In this document: positions 22,533 through 34,083 of the stretch, piece by piece
How the letters are laid out: every line of letters starts with the position of its first letter
Position numbering within the stretch: the stretch's first letter is position 1
Assembly (NCBI GenBank): GCA_036417435.1
Contig: CM070903.1
Coordinates: 58,318,001 to 58,382,000 of the forward strand
Length of the DNA: 64,000 bases
DNA from: Inia geoffrensis
Taxonomy: Eukaryota > Chordata > Mammalia > Artiodactyla > Iniidae
Direction: 5' to 3'
Made by a program: the position numbers and the translations under genes
Notes under the pieces: generated by a model
The model's input: only the letters and a program-made list of their open reading frames with translations
The model's database searches: none
What the model was told of the DNA's origin: nothing

Positions 22533-24159
22533 ATGGATGTAGATTTGCAGCTTAATGGAGAAGATAGGCATCTAATCAGATTTTTCATGTACTGTGGAAA
22601 GAGATGGCACTGAGGCTTGCCAGGGTGCCCACAGTGACATAGATAAATCATTAAGGTGCTTAGTCCAATCTGAGGATTTAGGGAGAGAGGTATTCTGGGA
22701 GCTTTGCCCAAGAAAAGCCTTAAAAGATAAGTCAGCGTTACCAAGAAAAGTAAGAAGGACATTTTAGGCCAAGCAAAACCACAGAACTAGAAGAATGCGT
22801 TGTATACAGGGAGCCATAAGCAATTTGAAGTCACTGAAATATAGTATGTAATGTGAAGAGCAGTGGGAAAGAGTTATGAGAAATAGATATGGGCAGGTTC
22901 ATAGGGGGCCTTTCCTTTGTGTAAGAGTTTTACCTGGAATTGATATGAAATAGTATGATCTGCAGTCATCTCTTGATTACCTTTCAATTATTGTAAAGTA
23001 GATTTGTTTATATTTTCCCAGCCTTCCATTACCACTGCCACCTTTCATAAAAAATTAAAGTGAACACATATGAGACTAATAATCTTTAGTATTCTTTCAA
23101 AGACAGCTGTTGGTAAGATGAATGCATTAGATGTTTTTAAAATGGAGAATTACTTACTGGAAAATATGAAAATATAAGCGAATATTCCTGATAGCTGAGA
23201 TTATTCATATGCCTCTGACATAGAGAAATGAACTTAAACTTAGTAAACAAAATGGCAAATACTTTTTATTTTTGTCACTCACAAATGGATAGTAGCAAAG
23301 CCTTGTTTTTCAGTTGCTTTTTTTATAAAGAAATCATAGGCAAAGCTTTTGAAGAGTATGGAGATCCCAGAAAATTGTGATGCAGCCATGCAGCACTGGA
23401 GCCCTCTGTTCCTGATCCCCTTCCAGGCCTAATAACTATTTTCAGACATTGTAAAATGTAGGCAAATCAACAAAATCCAAATCAAGCTGCTCCGCAGCAA
23501 GCACCTGACCTTGAGTCATCTATAATTTCTTTTCACTCAGATAGGATGTCTCCTTTCAAATTCTCTTCTCCATTTAACACATGCAATCTCAAGCTACATA
23601 ATGTGTTCACTTTCTTGGTTCTCCTGAGAAACTTGCCCTGCTCTTGTCATGCTGGGATAATTAAATAAATTTCCCTTCCAAAGGCCAAATTTTCCTAAGC
23701 TCATGGATTTATTTATTCCAGTCAGCATCCATCAACTTTTGAGTATCTGTGTGCGTTTAGAGCTGTGCTAGGCACAGCGGGAGACACCAATAAAAGACCA
23801 AATCCCAGCACTTGCTCACACTGAGTTTATGATCGAGTCTGGGGAGACAAGATGAACATACATGCAACAACTGGGAAACAATTTGAGACAGTATATAATT
23901 AAGTGCTGAATGTAATACTGACTGTAAGTGCACAATTCTTCACTAATTACCAGTTGCTTGAAGGAATTAATACTTAACTTTGGGGATTTCAATCACAATT
24001 TCTCTGTAAGCATTAATTCTTGTAACCAGCAATTCATTTCCAAGAGTTACAAACATACCCTAGTTTTAGCAAATTATCAGCGTTGTTCTCATAAACGTTT
24101 TTTTCCATTAAGCAATTAATTTAAATCCTGATTGTTCTGACCTCCAGGGCATTTGGAGG
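22533..24159. other. Noncoding stretch with one ancient repeat-like part
   Basis: 23745-23900 (AGAGCTGTGCTAGGCACAGC, GGGAGACA, CTGAGTTTATGATCGAGTCT, GGGGAGACAAGATGAACATA) reads like an ancient dispersed repeat I cannot name. The rest is unrecognised. A minus ORF at 22466-22762 runs through the purine tract and is an artefact. Confidence 0.35.
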
Positions 24160-24850
24160 GGTGCTGGTACCTCAGACATAATTTAATTTTTCAAATGAAT
24201 TTTTTGGCTGGTGCAGGATTCAGAGGCCGGAGGGGAAGGAACCTGCTTTCTCCCCAGGAGCAGGGGAACAGGAGATCTCTGGGTCCAGAGCAGTCTCACT
24301 CTCCCCTCTGACACGGGTAGATAAACTCCAGGACTGGGCTCCTTTCTTTACCTTGTCTTCCATACTTTATTTCACTCCAGCTCCTTTCCCTCCTCCTGTC
24401 TCCCCTGCTTTGGTTCTCTTCTTTTCCCTCTTCTCCTACCTTTGTTTCAGTCTGACCAATAGCATCTGCAGAGAAAGTTTCCCTAGCTAGCAACCCTCAG
24501 GGTGGAGGAGGATGCTAACCCAGCCTCCCCTATCAGCAGGGTCCAGCAGGGGTCATGGCTCTAGAGAACAAGCTCAGTCCACCTTCTGGAGCTTTAGTCA
24601 TTTTCTCATCAGCCAGCCGATGTGCTAGGAGAATTGCAAACTGTTTTCGAATGTCCTTCCACAGACCTCACTGTCTTCTCACACCTGCCCTGACCCCTCC
24701 TGAGCACCTTCATGACCTTGCTCCACCTGGAACAGCATGCAGGGCTCTGGCAGACAACCACAGGTGGGCATAACCACATCCAAACCTGCTTTTTGTTTAC
24801 CTTTAACCAAGACATAATTGGCCACTAATATGTGTGAGATGACACACTCT
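24160..24850. other. Locally GC-richer noncoding stretch
   Basis: Richer in G and C than its surroundings, with few CpG and a long pyrimidine-rich part (24330-24450). Overlapping ORFs on both strands (24296-24493, 24555-24773, 24609-24815) have no recognisable domains. It could hold a conserved regulatory piece, an exon of an unseen gene or an old repeat. Confidence 0.35.
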
Positions 24851-25175
24851 TACCTGAGCGTGGTAGAGGGTAGAAGGCCAGTTCAAGCTACTTCACTCCC
24901 CTAAGCTTCTGTTTGCCCTGTATGAGAAAGTGATATCCACCCAGTGGGCTGCTGTGGGGATTATATGGTGGTGAAGAGCCAGGTTTCCTGGCGTCAAGTC
25001 TCAATTCTGCCTCTTCCTAGCTGGGTAACCACAGCAAGTTGTGTCACTTTTCTCTGTTTCAAGTTGCTCATCTGTAAAACAGGAAGAATAAGAGAATCTA
25101 CTTCAGAGACTTTATATCCCAGGATAAAATAAGTTGAATTATGTAATACACATACAAAACACTCTATAAATATCA
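24851..25175 (+). repeat. Two adjacent MIR copies
   Basis: A sense 3' MIR part (ACTTCACTCCCCTAAGCTTC, TGTATGAGAAAGTGATATCC) is followed from about 24966 by a longer sense MIR: AGCCAGGTTTCCTGGCGTCA, TTCTGCCTCTTCCTAGCTGG, GCTCATCTGTAAAACAGGAA. Confidence 0.65.
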
Positions 25176-25772
25176 GCTTTTATTAGACGAAGTAACTTGC
25201 ATACCATGGATGCTCTATAATACCAGCTCTTTCCATTCATTTGTACCAAGTTAGTGGAGGGTAAAATGCCCAGGAGAGCGACTGCTCCACAGCTATCAAC
25301 TAGGAAATGTCCCTTCCTTTGGCCAGAACTAGATAGCTTCAGCCCTGTTCCCCCACTCAAAAGCACCATATTTACCATCAGTAGAAGTAATATGTTCTAT
25401 GATCTCATAAACTTCAGAAATATGCACTGAAGTCTTTCTGAATAGAACACAAAAACATTAAAGACTGGCCCCAAAACAGGTGTCACTATTAAAAACATTT
25501 TTGCAGTGGAACATGTCCCGTGAGATCTTATATAAACTGTGCAATTAGGGGATTTTGATTTGATGAAAATAAAGATTCTGAGAATACTTTAAAAACCTAG
25601 AAGATGGACGTGGAGCCAAGTGGACTTGGGAAAGTTCTGTCATTATTCTACTTCCTACAAGTCAATGGAAAAACAAATTGGGGGAATAGATGAATAAAGA
25701 TAGCTCTTCTCTTAACATACTGCCCTACCACAGTTAATAGCATTTCTCTCCTTCTACCTAGGAGGAGGGTTC
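25176..25772. other. Noncoding stretch, nothing recognised
   Basis: AT-rich, no repeat named. A 79-codon minus ORF at 25139-25378 has no features. Confidence 0.4.
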
Positions 25773-25784
25773 AAGAGTTGTTTT

Positions 25785-25997
25785 TTGTTGTTGTTGTTTT
25801 TTTCCCAGTACGTGGGCCTCTCACTGCTGCGGCCTCTCCCGTTGTGGAGCACAGACTCCGGATGCGCAGGCTCAACGGCCATGGCTCATGGGTCCAGCTG
25901 CTCCGCGGCATGTGGGATCTTCCCGGACCGGAGCATGAACCCGCGTCCCCTGCATCGGCAGGTGGACTCTCAACCACTGCGCCACCAGGGAAGCCCC
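25785..25997 (-). mobile_element. CHR-2 type SINE, full length, reverse
   Basis: The T-rich tail (TTGTTGTTGTTTTTTTCCC) has drifted. The full reverse body ends CCACCAGGGAAGCCCC. The perfect 12-bp target duplication AAGAGTTGTTTT is at 25773-25784 and 25998-26009. The four ORFs here are frames of the SINE. Confidence 0.95.
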
Positions 25998-26157
25998 AAG
26001 AGTTGTTTTGACTATGAGCACATTTCTAGAGTGACCAGACTGATCGCAGGAACCTAAAAGTACAATTTCCAGTAAGTCTCCCACCCTCCAATTACTAAAG
26101 TTTGGAGGAACAATTTCTTTTCAGAATTAAACTCATCAGGAGCCAAATGACTTCAAT

Positions 26158-26365
26158 GACAATGATGATGATGATGGTGATGACTGGTGATGGCTGATAT
26201 TTATTGAGTGCTTGCTGTACATCAGGCACCATCCAAAACATTTTACATATATTATCTCACCTAATCCGCTTATATGATCTCATTCAATCCTATCACAACC
26301 TAAGAGGCAGAAACTATACTTATTTCCATTTTACTAATGAGGAAATTGGTTCAGAGAGTTAAAGA
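26158..26365 (-). repeat. ATG-repeat tract and reverse MIR
   Basis: A short ATG/ACTGGTG tract (26158-26190) precedes a clear reverse MIR: GATATTTATTGAGTGCTTGC, CATCAGGCACC, ATTATCTCACCTAATCC, CCATTTTACTAATGAGGAAA, TTGGTTCAGAGAGTTAAAG. Confidence 0.75.
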
Positions 26366-29049
26366 TCAAGCAGCCAAAAAAGGATGATTTTTTTCTAGTA
26401 AGAAGGTGAACAAGGCAACTCCAAAAGCACTTTGCAGTGAAATTTTAAAGCAATTGAATTAGGTCAGGCTTTGTCAACAGCAGGAGTATCATAATATAAA
26501 AATCTGAACACTCGTTAATTTTTATGGTAGCAATATTGAATTTAAATACCAACTACCTCCTTATTTGTAAAGTCATATAATTCTGCTCTTAGGACCCAAA
26601 GACTAAGAAAATTCACAAGCTACCACCAACATCCAGTCTTATTTGTACTGCACCAAATCCTTCCAATCCAGTTTATAAGCTGGGAACCCTTTCATAATAG
26701 ATAAGATCAGAATACAATTTAATCATTCTTTTCCTTTCACAAAAGAACAACTGACAAGCCTGTCGGCCAGTTTATACGACAGGTACTATGGACTTCAAAT
26801 TTCTCACTGTCTTCTGGTTATCAAGAAAGTTAATTATTATCAAATCCCCAGCTCTCAAAAGGAAGGCAAAAGTCACCTTGCTCCAAAGCCCTTGCCAGGT
26901 AAATAATGTAGGTTAAAAAATGGTAGTTTTATTGTGAACTGAATTCTTGGTGCTTTAGAATAACACAGATAACTTTAGGAAACCAGATAAAATTTTTTAG
27001 AAAAGTTGCTATATGGGACTGGGAGTAGGGGTTAGGGGTGTGAGAGAGTGAATTACTTAAGAATCACAAAGATAGATAGTTCCGAATAGATGATCAACTA
27101 TTTCTAAGGCCATATGATAGAGCTTGAGTAATGTATGTTAAAGCATTGCTTAATGAAGAACTAATCTAATAAGGTCAACTGCTCTTTTAATGTGCCTAGA
27201 ATCTTAAAAGCTATCCAGGCAATGTCTGGAGAAGAAATGCCCATAAAAGATCTGAATGCTTTGGAATTCATGCTCTGCAGAATCCCTTCCATGCTCATAA
27301 CCAGTCTGAAGCATAGAATAAGGGCACAGTCCACATATCTCCATATGCAGAGTATAGGGGGAGAGAAAGCAGAGAGGGAAAGAGAGGAAAAGAGATGACA
27401 AAGAATGAATTTCAAAGAAAAGCCCACAGTCAGAATATTTTTTAGTTTACAGAGTCATTTAAAGAGTTCAAATTCTTGTTTGCATGGAGATTTTGGAAAA
27501 ATGGATTTTTTCCCTAAAGCCAAATAATGAGTGAATTGTATTTTCACACAGATCAAAGTAAAAGTAATCATGGTAGCCTTTAACATTCTCACAAGTGACT
27601 CTCTTGGCTTTGAACATATGGAGTGATGTGGATTTAACAGATTGTAAGAGAATTCTAATTTATAAACCCAATTTGTTCAGATGATTTAGGAAAAAATAAT
27701 AATAATCTATGCAGGAATATATTTTAACGTAGTTGAGCCAAAGAAGAAACAACTGTGTAGTGAAGTTGATAGTGTATATGAAAATTTGATTAGGAAGTGC
27801 TGATTCTATAAGCCATTCTAAAAAAAAAAAACAACACTTTAATTCATGAATTAACCATCATATCAGATTATATCATGATACAGAAATAGTACAGCATCAC
27901 ATATAATTTATAATCCTAAAAGCATGATTCTTAAGTGATTGTATTCTGGCAAAAAGAACAAGTGTCAACTGGGTTTGCAACAAGTCAATTGTCCAAATGA
28001 CATGGAAAGTATATGTATCACATTCTACACTTCCAGAGAAAAAGGCAATGCCTCTCTCTTTCAAATGGACAACTTTACAGTTATCTTCTTTCGCAACAGT
28101 GATTACATTTGGGTTTTACATTATGGGTGCAATGAAGCTGGAATTTACTGCCTGAATAATAGATCAAAGCAAATCATAAAGTAATTAGTTGATAGAGCAA
28201 AGGGCTGCTTATCTGAATGACTTGGTTTATAGAACATAAAGGAACAGGAAACCCTTGACTTAAAGCTTTTGAAATAAAGAAGAGGAAAAACTATATCCAA
28301 GTGCAGTTTATCAGTAGGGAGGATATCAACTATATCTATTCTTTTCTCTTGCAAATTAGGTCCCTTTCTTACTTGGTAAATTTCCTAATCTGAGAATCCA
28401 TTTCCCTTCATTGCATATGTTTCTCTGGAGGTTGCATATTCATTTTCTGGATATTAGATACCCTATTTTCCACAGCCTGTAGCCTGGAGACCCTTGCTGT
28501 GCAGGGTTTTTCCCCTCCCCTCTCAACACAGAGTTTTACAGGAAAAATGACTGATAAAGGAAGTGAGTGACAGACCCCTGTTGGGCAGCCAGTGATCACT
28601 ACACATTTCGATTTTATATTATTATTATTTAACATATTAAGTGCCCACTCTCTCATCATCGTGGGTGACTTCTCAGGGGGTAACAGAGTACTCAGCTTTA
28701 GGAGGGCAGGGTTTAATATTAGGTTGAAAATGGTTAACAGGCCGAAAGCCTAATGAAAACACATTTAGAAAGTCAACCAGAGGGATTTTTATTTTAATGA
28801 AAAAGAATAATGAAAAGCTCTCTGTAGGGAGAGCAAATTTGACAAGGTTATTTAAATATATATGTAGGCTTTAATGTTTCAAAAGAGTTGCTTTTTTTTT
28901 TTTTTTTCAAATAATGGGATTTAATCTAATTTGTGGGTTTGGGCCTGAGTCGCAGGGTGGTTGCAAGATAGTCTTAGAAAGCAAGACTCCCTTGCCAAGT
29001 AAGAGTTTAGAATAGATTTTAGGATGTTTGAGTTGGATGAGGACTTAGA
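26366..29049. other. Long noncoding stretch, nothing recognised
   Basis: 2.7 kb of AT-rich sequence. It contains a poly(A) run near 27821-27832 and a poly(T) run at 28891-28907 with no recognised element. ORFs at 27161-27427 (minus) and 27192-27398 (plus) overlap on opposite strands. The 28408-28659 ORF has no domain. Confidence 0.4.
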
Positions 29050-29345
29050 GATGATCTAATTTGACCTTCTCACTCATTGGACAAGATACAGAAGCCCAAA
29101 AATATGCAATGAGTTCCCCGAGGCCACGTCGTTAGTAACAGAGCTGTACTGAGGGTGACATATGGAGAGCACTTATGCAGGCCACGATGGTTAGTAACCT
29201 TCCTCACAATAGTCCATAAGCAAGTATTATTAGTGCCAGTCTGTAGACAAAGAAATAGAAACTCAGAGGAATTACGTAACTTACCAAAGGTCTCACACAG
29301 CTAGAAAAAGGTGAAACACACATTTAACCTATATGATCCTAAAGG
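29050..29345 (-). repeat. Two MIR-type fragments, reverse
   Basis: 29050-29160 (TAGAGATGATCTAATTTGAC, GGCCACGTCGTTAGTAACAG, AGAGCTG) and 29190-29345 (ATAAGCAAGTATTATTAGTG, GAAACTCAGAGGAATTACGT, GGTCTCACACAGCTAGAAAA) both have reverse MIR or MIR3 wording. Confidence 0.6.
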
Positions 29346-30286
29346 TGCCTTAAGCGCTCACCCCAACAGGAGGCAGAGCTCTCTGTTGTTTTCCACAGGC
29401 CTTCAGCCTCCGGGACACTGGGGTTCTGCAGATCCAGCCAGGCTCTGTCTACTAAACCTACCACTTGTCCTATTTCTTAGTTACTAATGCTGTAATTCCG
29501 ACATCCCTGACTTGGTATCTTGAACCCGCCCTAGTTTCCACTTCAGCCCTAACTCCTCCAGGTGTTAGATTCTATTCCCTTTGAACCCTGCCTGGGATCA
29601 TTCCCACCCCTCCCCGCCTCCAAGTCCAGCTCCTGAGACCCCAGCTCAAGCCAATGTCCCTGGTCTAGAATCAGCTGAGAGGCAGGTCAGATGGAAATAA
29701 AAACCTACCGAATTCCAAATACATGTGTAATGGAAAGTGAGGTAGAGGCCTAAGCTACTATCAGCGGCTGGTCAGAGCTCCAGCTGAGACACACCTGATA
29801 AGTAGTTGAAGAACTAAATAAAAGGGCCAAGGCTAGTTTTTCACACAGTTACCAAGGAAAAGAGAGAAAAGGAAGACATACATATCCAAGGAAGAAAGTC
29901 AGGAGAAGGGATGGATCTGGGACAAATCTGGTAGCCCAGTGATTCAGCTTCCAACTATGCCACCAGATTCTAGGTTCAGTGATAGAACATAACCCTACAG
30001 CCTGTCTCAGTCTGGGGCAGAAGCTCCTGCCTGGAGTAGAACAGCTTCAGAACACAGTCAGGGCTAGTGGCAGCAGGAACCATGCACAGCCCCAGAAGTG
30101 AGGAAGTGGGGAGGAACAAAGGAGGGGACCCGAGGCAGGGCCTGACATGTTGCCCCCTCTCCCCCTCGTGATGGCATGGAGAGACAGGAATTGATCAGTA
30201 CCTCCCTTTATACATCAGAGTTGTCCCTGTAATTGACTAGAGGCTTAATTTTTGGTCTGAATAAAGTTCATCTCTTTCGTTACCAG
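29346..30286. other. Noncoding stretch, nothing recognised
   Basis: Mixed composition, C-rich at 29380-29660. No repeat, exon or RNA gene recognised. Confidence 0.4.
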
Positions 30287-30303
30287 CTACTTTCTCATTT
30301 CTT

Positions 30304-31589
30304 TTTTTTTTTTTAATTGGGGAATACTTGCTTTACAACGTTCTGTTAGTTTCTGCTGTGCAAGGAAGTGAATCAGCTATATGTATACATAATGTATACA
30401 TATATCCCCACCGTCTTGGACCTCCTTCCCAACCCCTCCCCCATCCCACCCATCTAGGTCATCACAGAGCACCAATGTGAGCTCCCTGCACTATACAGCA
30501 GGTTCCCACTAGCTACCTATTTTATATATGGCAGTGTGCATACATCGATCCCAATCTCCCAGCCCTTCCCACCTTCCTCTCCCCACCCCCGTGTCCACAC
30601 ATCCATTCTCTAAGTTTACAGCTCTATTCTTGCGCTGCAAATAGGTTCATCTGTACCATTTTTCTACATTCTACATATATGTGTTAATATACGATATTTG
30701 TCTTTCTCCTTCTGACTTACTTCACTCTGTATGACAGACTCTAGGTCCATCCATGTCTCTACAAATGACCCAGTTTCATTCCTTTTTATGGCTGAGTAAT
30801 ATTCCATTGTATATATGTGCCACATCTTCTTTATCCATTCATCTGTCGATGGACACTTAGTTTGCTTCCATGTCCTGGCTATTGTAAATAGTGCTGCAAT
30901 GAACATTGTGGTACATGTCTCTTTTGGAATTATGGTTTTCTCAGGGTATATGCCCAGGAGCGGGATTGCTGGGTCATATGGTAGTTCTATTTTTAGTTTT
31001 TTAAGACTGTTCTCCACAGTGGCTGTATTAATTTACATTCCCACCAACGGTGTATGAGAGTTCCCTTTTCTCCACACCCTCTCCAGCATTTATTGTTTGT
31101 AGATTTTTTGATGATGGCCATTCCGACCAGTGTGAGGTAATACCTCATTGTAGTTTTGATCACCATAGAACTCTTAGAGGAAATCATAGGAAGAATACTG
31201 TTTGACATAAATTGCAGCAAGATCTTTTTTGACCCACCTACTAGAGTAATGAAAAGAAAAAGAAAAATTAACAAATGGGACCTAATTAAACTTAAAGGCT
31301 TTTGCACAGCTAAGGAAACCATAAGTGAGACAAAAACACAACCCTCAGAATGGGAGAAAATATTTGCAAATGAAGCAACTGACAAGGGATTAATCTCCAA
31401 AATATACAAATAGCTCATGCAGCTCAATATCAAAAAAACCAGCAACCCAATCAAAAAGAACAGACAACCCAATCAAAAAATGGGTGGAAGACCTAAATAG
31501 ACATTTCTCCAAAGAAGACAAACAGATGGCCAAGAGACACATCAAGAGATGCTCAACATCACTAATTATTAGAGAAATGCAGATCAAAA
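30304..31589. mobile_element. 5'-inverted (twin-primed) L1 insertion
   Basis: One L1 insertion in two opposite halves. 30304-31160 is minus strand: poly(T), 3' UTR, and the ORF2 C-terminal part (open 30664-31017, minus, with the conserved MWHIYTMEYYSAI block). About 31161-31589 is plus strand and carries the adjoining upstream ORF2 part (31156-31413, [16 protein letters not shown] then [16 protein letters not shown]). L1 order is almost continuous across the two halves: both contain the junction word GATCAAAAC (inverted as GTTTTGATC at 31152-31160). The whole is flanked by a perfect 17-bp target duplication CTACTTTCTCATTTCTT at 30287-30303 and 31590-31606. This is the known signature of twin priming. 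ORF2 is truncated and dead. Confidence 0.92.
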
Positions 31590-31606
31590 CTACTTTCTCA
31601 TTTCTT

Positions 31607-32267
31607 GAAGACACTGAACAAGTCACAGCAGAGTTACCATGGCCTCTGGGCCTCTTTCCTGATCAACTTGGTTGCATCCATCATGGGCCAGATAAGTTTG
31701 GTCATCGTACTTATCTACATAAAGGCCTGTAACTCCTGTGGTTCTGTAGATAAAGCTCTCCAAAATCCCTACTTAAGTTCTTCTCTCTTATTGCAATATT
31801 GGGTTTAGTATCATCTACCTCATTACTTGAAAAGGCACTGGGACATCAGGTAGCATGTCAGGTATAGACTACCTGATCCAGTTCACATTCAAACTGATCT
31901 GGCCCATGGTGGATCCATCACTGTGCCATCCCAGTTCCCCTGGAGAGCTGCCATGATTGCCTCACCTGTCTTCAGGTGAGACCTGTTGCAGATAGTCGGC
32001 ACTGATAGGACCAACCAGCCTACTTTATCCCATAGGAATGCCACCTTGGTGGGAGAATCATGGTTTTTGAATTTTCCTCCATAATATCCTCCATTATATC
32101 CTGAGCCCACCCTTTACTATCACAGCTTGGAAGAGCCTTTTAACCTCTTTCAGCCTCAGTTTTGTTGTCTCTTAAACTGTGTATACCTCAAAAGTTTTAT
32201 ATGAAGAATGGATGGGAATTTCATTACAGCTTGTGACTCCAACTCTGAGGTTCCCTACTGGTAGTGC
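31607..32267. other. Noncoding stretch, possible MIR remnant
   Basis: 32105-32250 (TTTTAACCTCTTTCAGCCTC, AGTTTTGTTGTCTC) weakly resembles a sense MIR. The rest is unrecognised. ORFs at 31605-31808 and 31889-32110 have no features. Confidence 0.35.
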
Positions 32268-32804
32268 ATTAGGGTTCTACAGAGAAACAGGCCAATAGGA
32301 TGTGTGTGTATTTGAGTGTGGTTGGATAGATAGATAGATAGATAGACAGAGAGATAGATAGACTTGTCATAAGGAACTGGCTCACGCAATTATGGAGGCA
32401 AGCAAGCTCCACTATCTGCAGAGTGAGTCAGCAAGCTGCAGACTCAGGAGAGCCAATGATACAGCTCCAGTCTGAAGGCCAGCAGACTCGAGACCCAGGA
32501 AGAGAGGATGTTTCAATTAAAGTCTGAAGGTAAGAAAAAAACTGATGCTCCAGTTTGAACGCAGTCAGCCAGAAAGAATTTTCTCTTAGGATGGTCAGCC
32601 TTTTTATTTTATTCAAATTTTTAACTGATTGGATAAAGCTCACCTACATTAGAGAGGATAATCTGCTTTACTCAGTCTATCTAGTTAAATGTTAATCTCA
32701 TCCAAAGACACACTCACAGAAACACCCAAAATGATGTTTGACCCAATATCTGGGCACCCTGTGGCCCAGACAAACTGACATGTAAAATTAACCTTCACAC
32801 CTAG
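32268..32804. repeat. LTR-like dispersed element with GATA tract
   Basis: Starts TGCATTAGGGTTCTACAGAG and ends AAATTAACCTTCACA, so it has the TG...CA ends of an LTR. Inside are GAACTGGCTCACGCAATTAT, CTGATTGGATAAAGCTCACC, ATCTGCTTTACTCAGTCTAT and ATATCTGGGCACCCTGTGGC, a well-known dispersed mammalian sequence whose exact family I cannot fix. A (GATA)n tract lies at 32324-32361. No clear 5-bp target duplication. Confidence 0.6.
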
Positions 32805-33086
32805 CAAACTTAAACATGCTAAACCTGAGCCAACTTAGGCCAGCAGATAAATGGGGGAAAATTCACAGATATACTTCTAGTTTTATGATGAATTTTTGTC
32901 AGGTAAATCATATTTTGTTATTCAAACTCACAATCAATGTGCCTGAAAACCACGATTAATATGGCATATATCATAAAAATATGGGAGCTTCCAAAGGAAA
33001 TTTGAGAAACCACATACTAATAAAACTAATTTTCTTTCTTGGGTAAGTTGATTGAGAATTTAATTAAGGGCAAACCAGTATGCTTA

Positions 33087-33305
33087 CTTTTTTTTTTTTT
33101 TTTTTTTTTTTTGCGATACGCGGGCCTCTCACTGTTGTGGCCTCTCCCGCTGTGGAGCACAGGCTCCGGACGTGCAGGCTCAGCGGCCATGGCTCACGGG
33201 CCTAGCCGCTCCGCGGCATGTAGGATCTTCCCAGACCGGGGCACGAGCCCGTGTCCCCTGCATCCTCAGGCGGACTCTCAACCACTGCCGCCACCAGGGA
33301 AGCCC
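33087..33305 (-). mobile_element. CHR-2 type SINE, reverse, young-looking
   Basis: A long uninterrupted poly(T) is followed by the complete reverse CHR-2 body. The flanking target duplication is a perfect 21-bp match (33066-33086 and 33306-33326, AAGGGCAAACC...GCTTA). A pure tail and a perfect long duplication suggest a fairly recent insertion. The only oddities are small changes in the head (CATCCTCAGG for CATCGGCAGG, and an extra CGC near 33288). Confidence 0.96.
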
Positions 33306-33326
33306 AAGGGCAAACCAGTATGCTTA

Positions 33327-33851
33327 TAGTATAAAGTTTACAGAGTCAAAGAAACAACTCTCAAAAAAAAAAAAAAAAAAAGAGGTGCATCTCTAATTTA
33401 TTAAACCCCCCCATTTAAAATAAGATCTACTTAAATCATACTATATAAGTAACCCAGTAAGTATAATTTGCTCAGCTTTTTCTAAAAGCTTTCTAAGTTT
33501 CCTTCTAACAGATTACTAAGGGAAAGAAGTCACTAGAGGATAGAGGGCAGAATACTGCCAAGAGTTGCTGTGAAAAGCCATAGAAGCAGTCGTACTGAAC
33601 AGCTGTGCCAGAGGGTGAAGTTAATAATTAGACACCCAGGGGTCTAGCACTGGTTCTGGCATTGTTCAATATAGCGTATTTAATGAGGAAGAGGAGATAC
33701 TGGGAGAAGAGTTGGTAAGCATATAGGGTCTGACTGCCAAATCTACAGTGATTCTGTTTTAGGTAAGCAGAGGACATCAGTCAAGAATGATGAAAGTGAC
33801 TACATGGATTCTGTGCTTTGGGATTTCAGCAAAAATGAAAGCACTTAAAAT
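33327..33851. other. Noncoding stretch with poly(A) run
   Basis: A pure A-run lies at 33363-33381 just downstream of the SINE, without a recognised element attached. Nothing else is recognised. Confidence 0.4.
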
Positions 33852-33863
33852 GCAACTTGTATC

Positions 33864-34071
33864 GGGCTTCCCTGGTGGCGCAGTGGTTGGGAGTCCGCCT
33901 GCCGATGCAGGGGACGCGGGTTCGTGCCGCGGCCCGAGAGGATCCCACATGCTGCGGAGCGGCTGCGTCCGTGAGCCATGGCCGCTGAGCCTGCGCGTCC
34001 AGAGCCTGTGCTCCGCAACGGGAGAGGCCACAACAGTGAGAGGCCCGCATACCGGAAAAAAAGAAAAAAAA
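33864..34071 (+). mobile_element. CHR-2 type SINE, full length
   Basis: Complete sense CHR-2 with a tail of A interrupted by G. The target duplication GCAACTTGTATC is at 33852-33863 and 34072-34083. It lies in opposite orientation to the copy at 33087, about 560 bases away. Confidence 0.95.
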
Positions 34072-34083
34072 GCAACTTGTATC

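Noticed and set aside
32268..32804. Endogenous retrovirus provirus
   Set aside because: Only a solitary LTR-like element is seen; no gag, pol or env-like coding sequence and no second LTR nearby.
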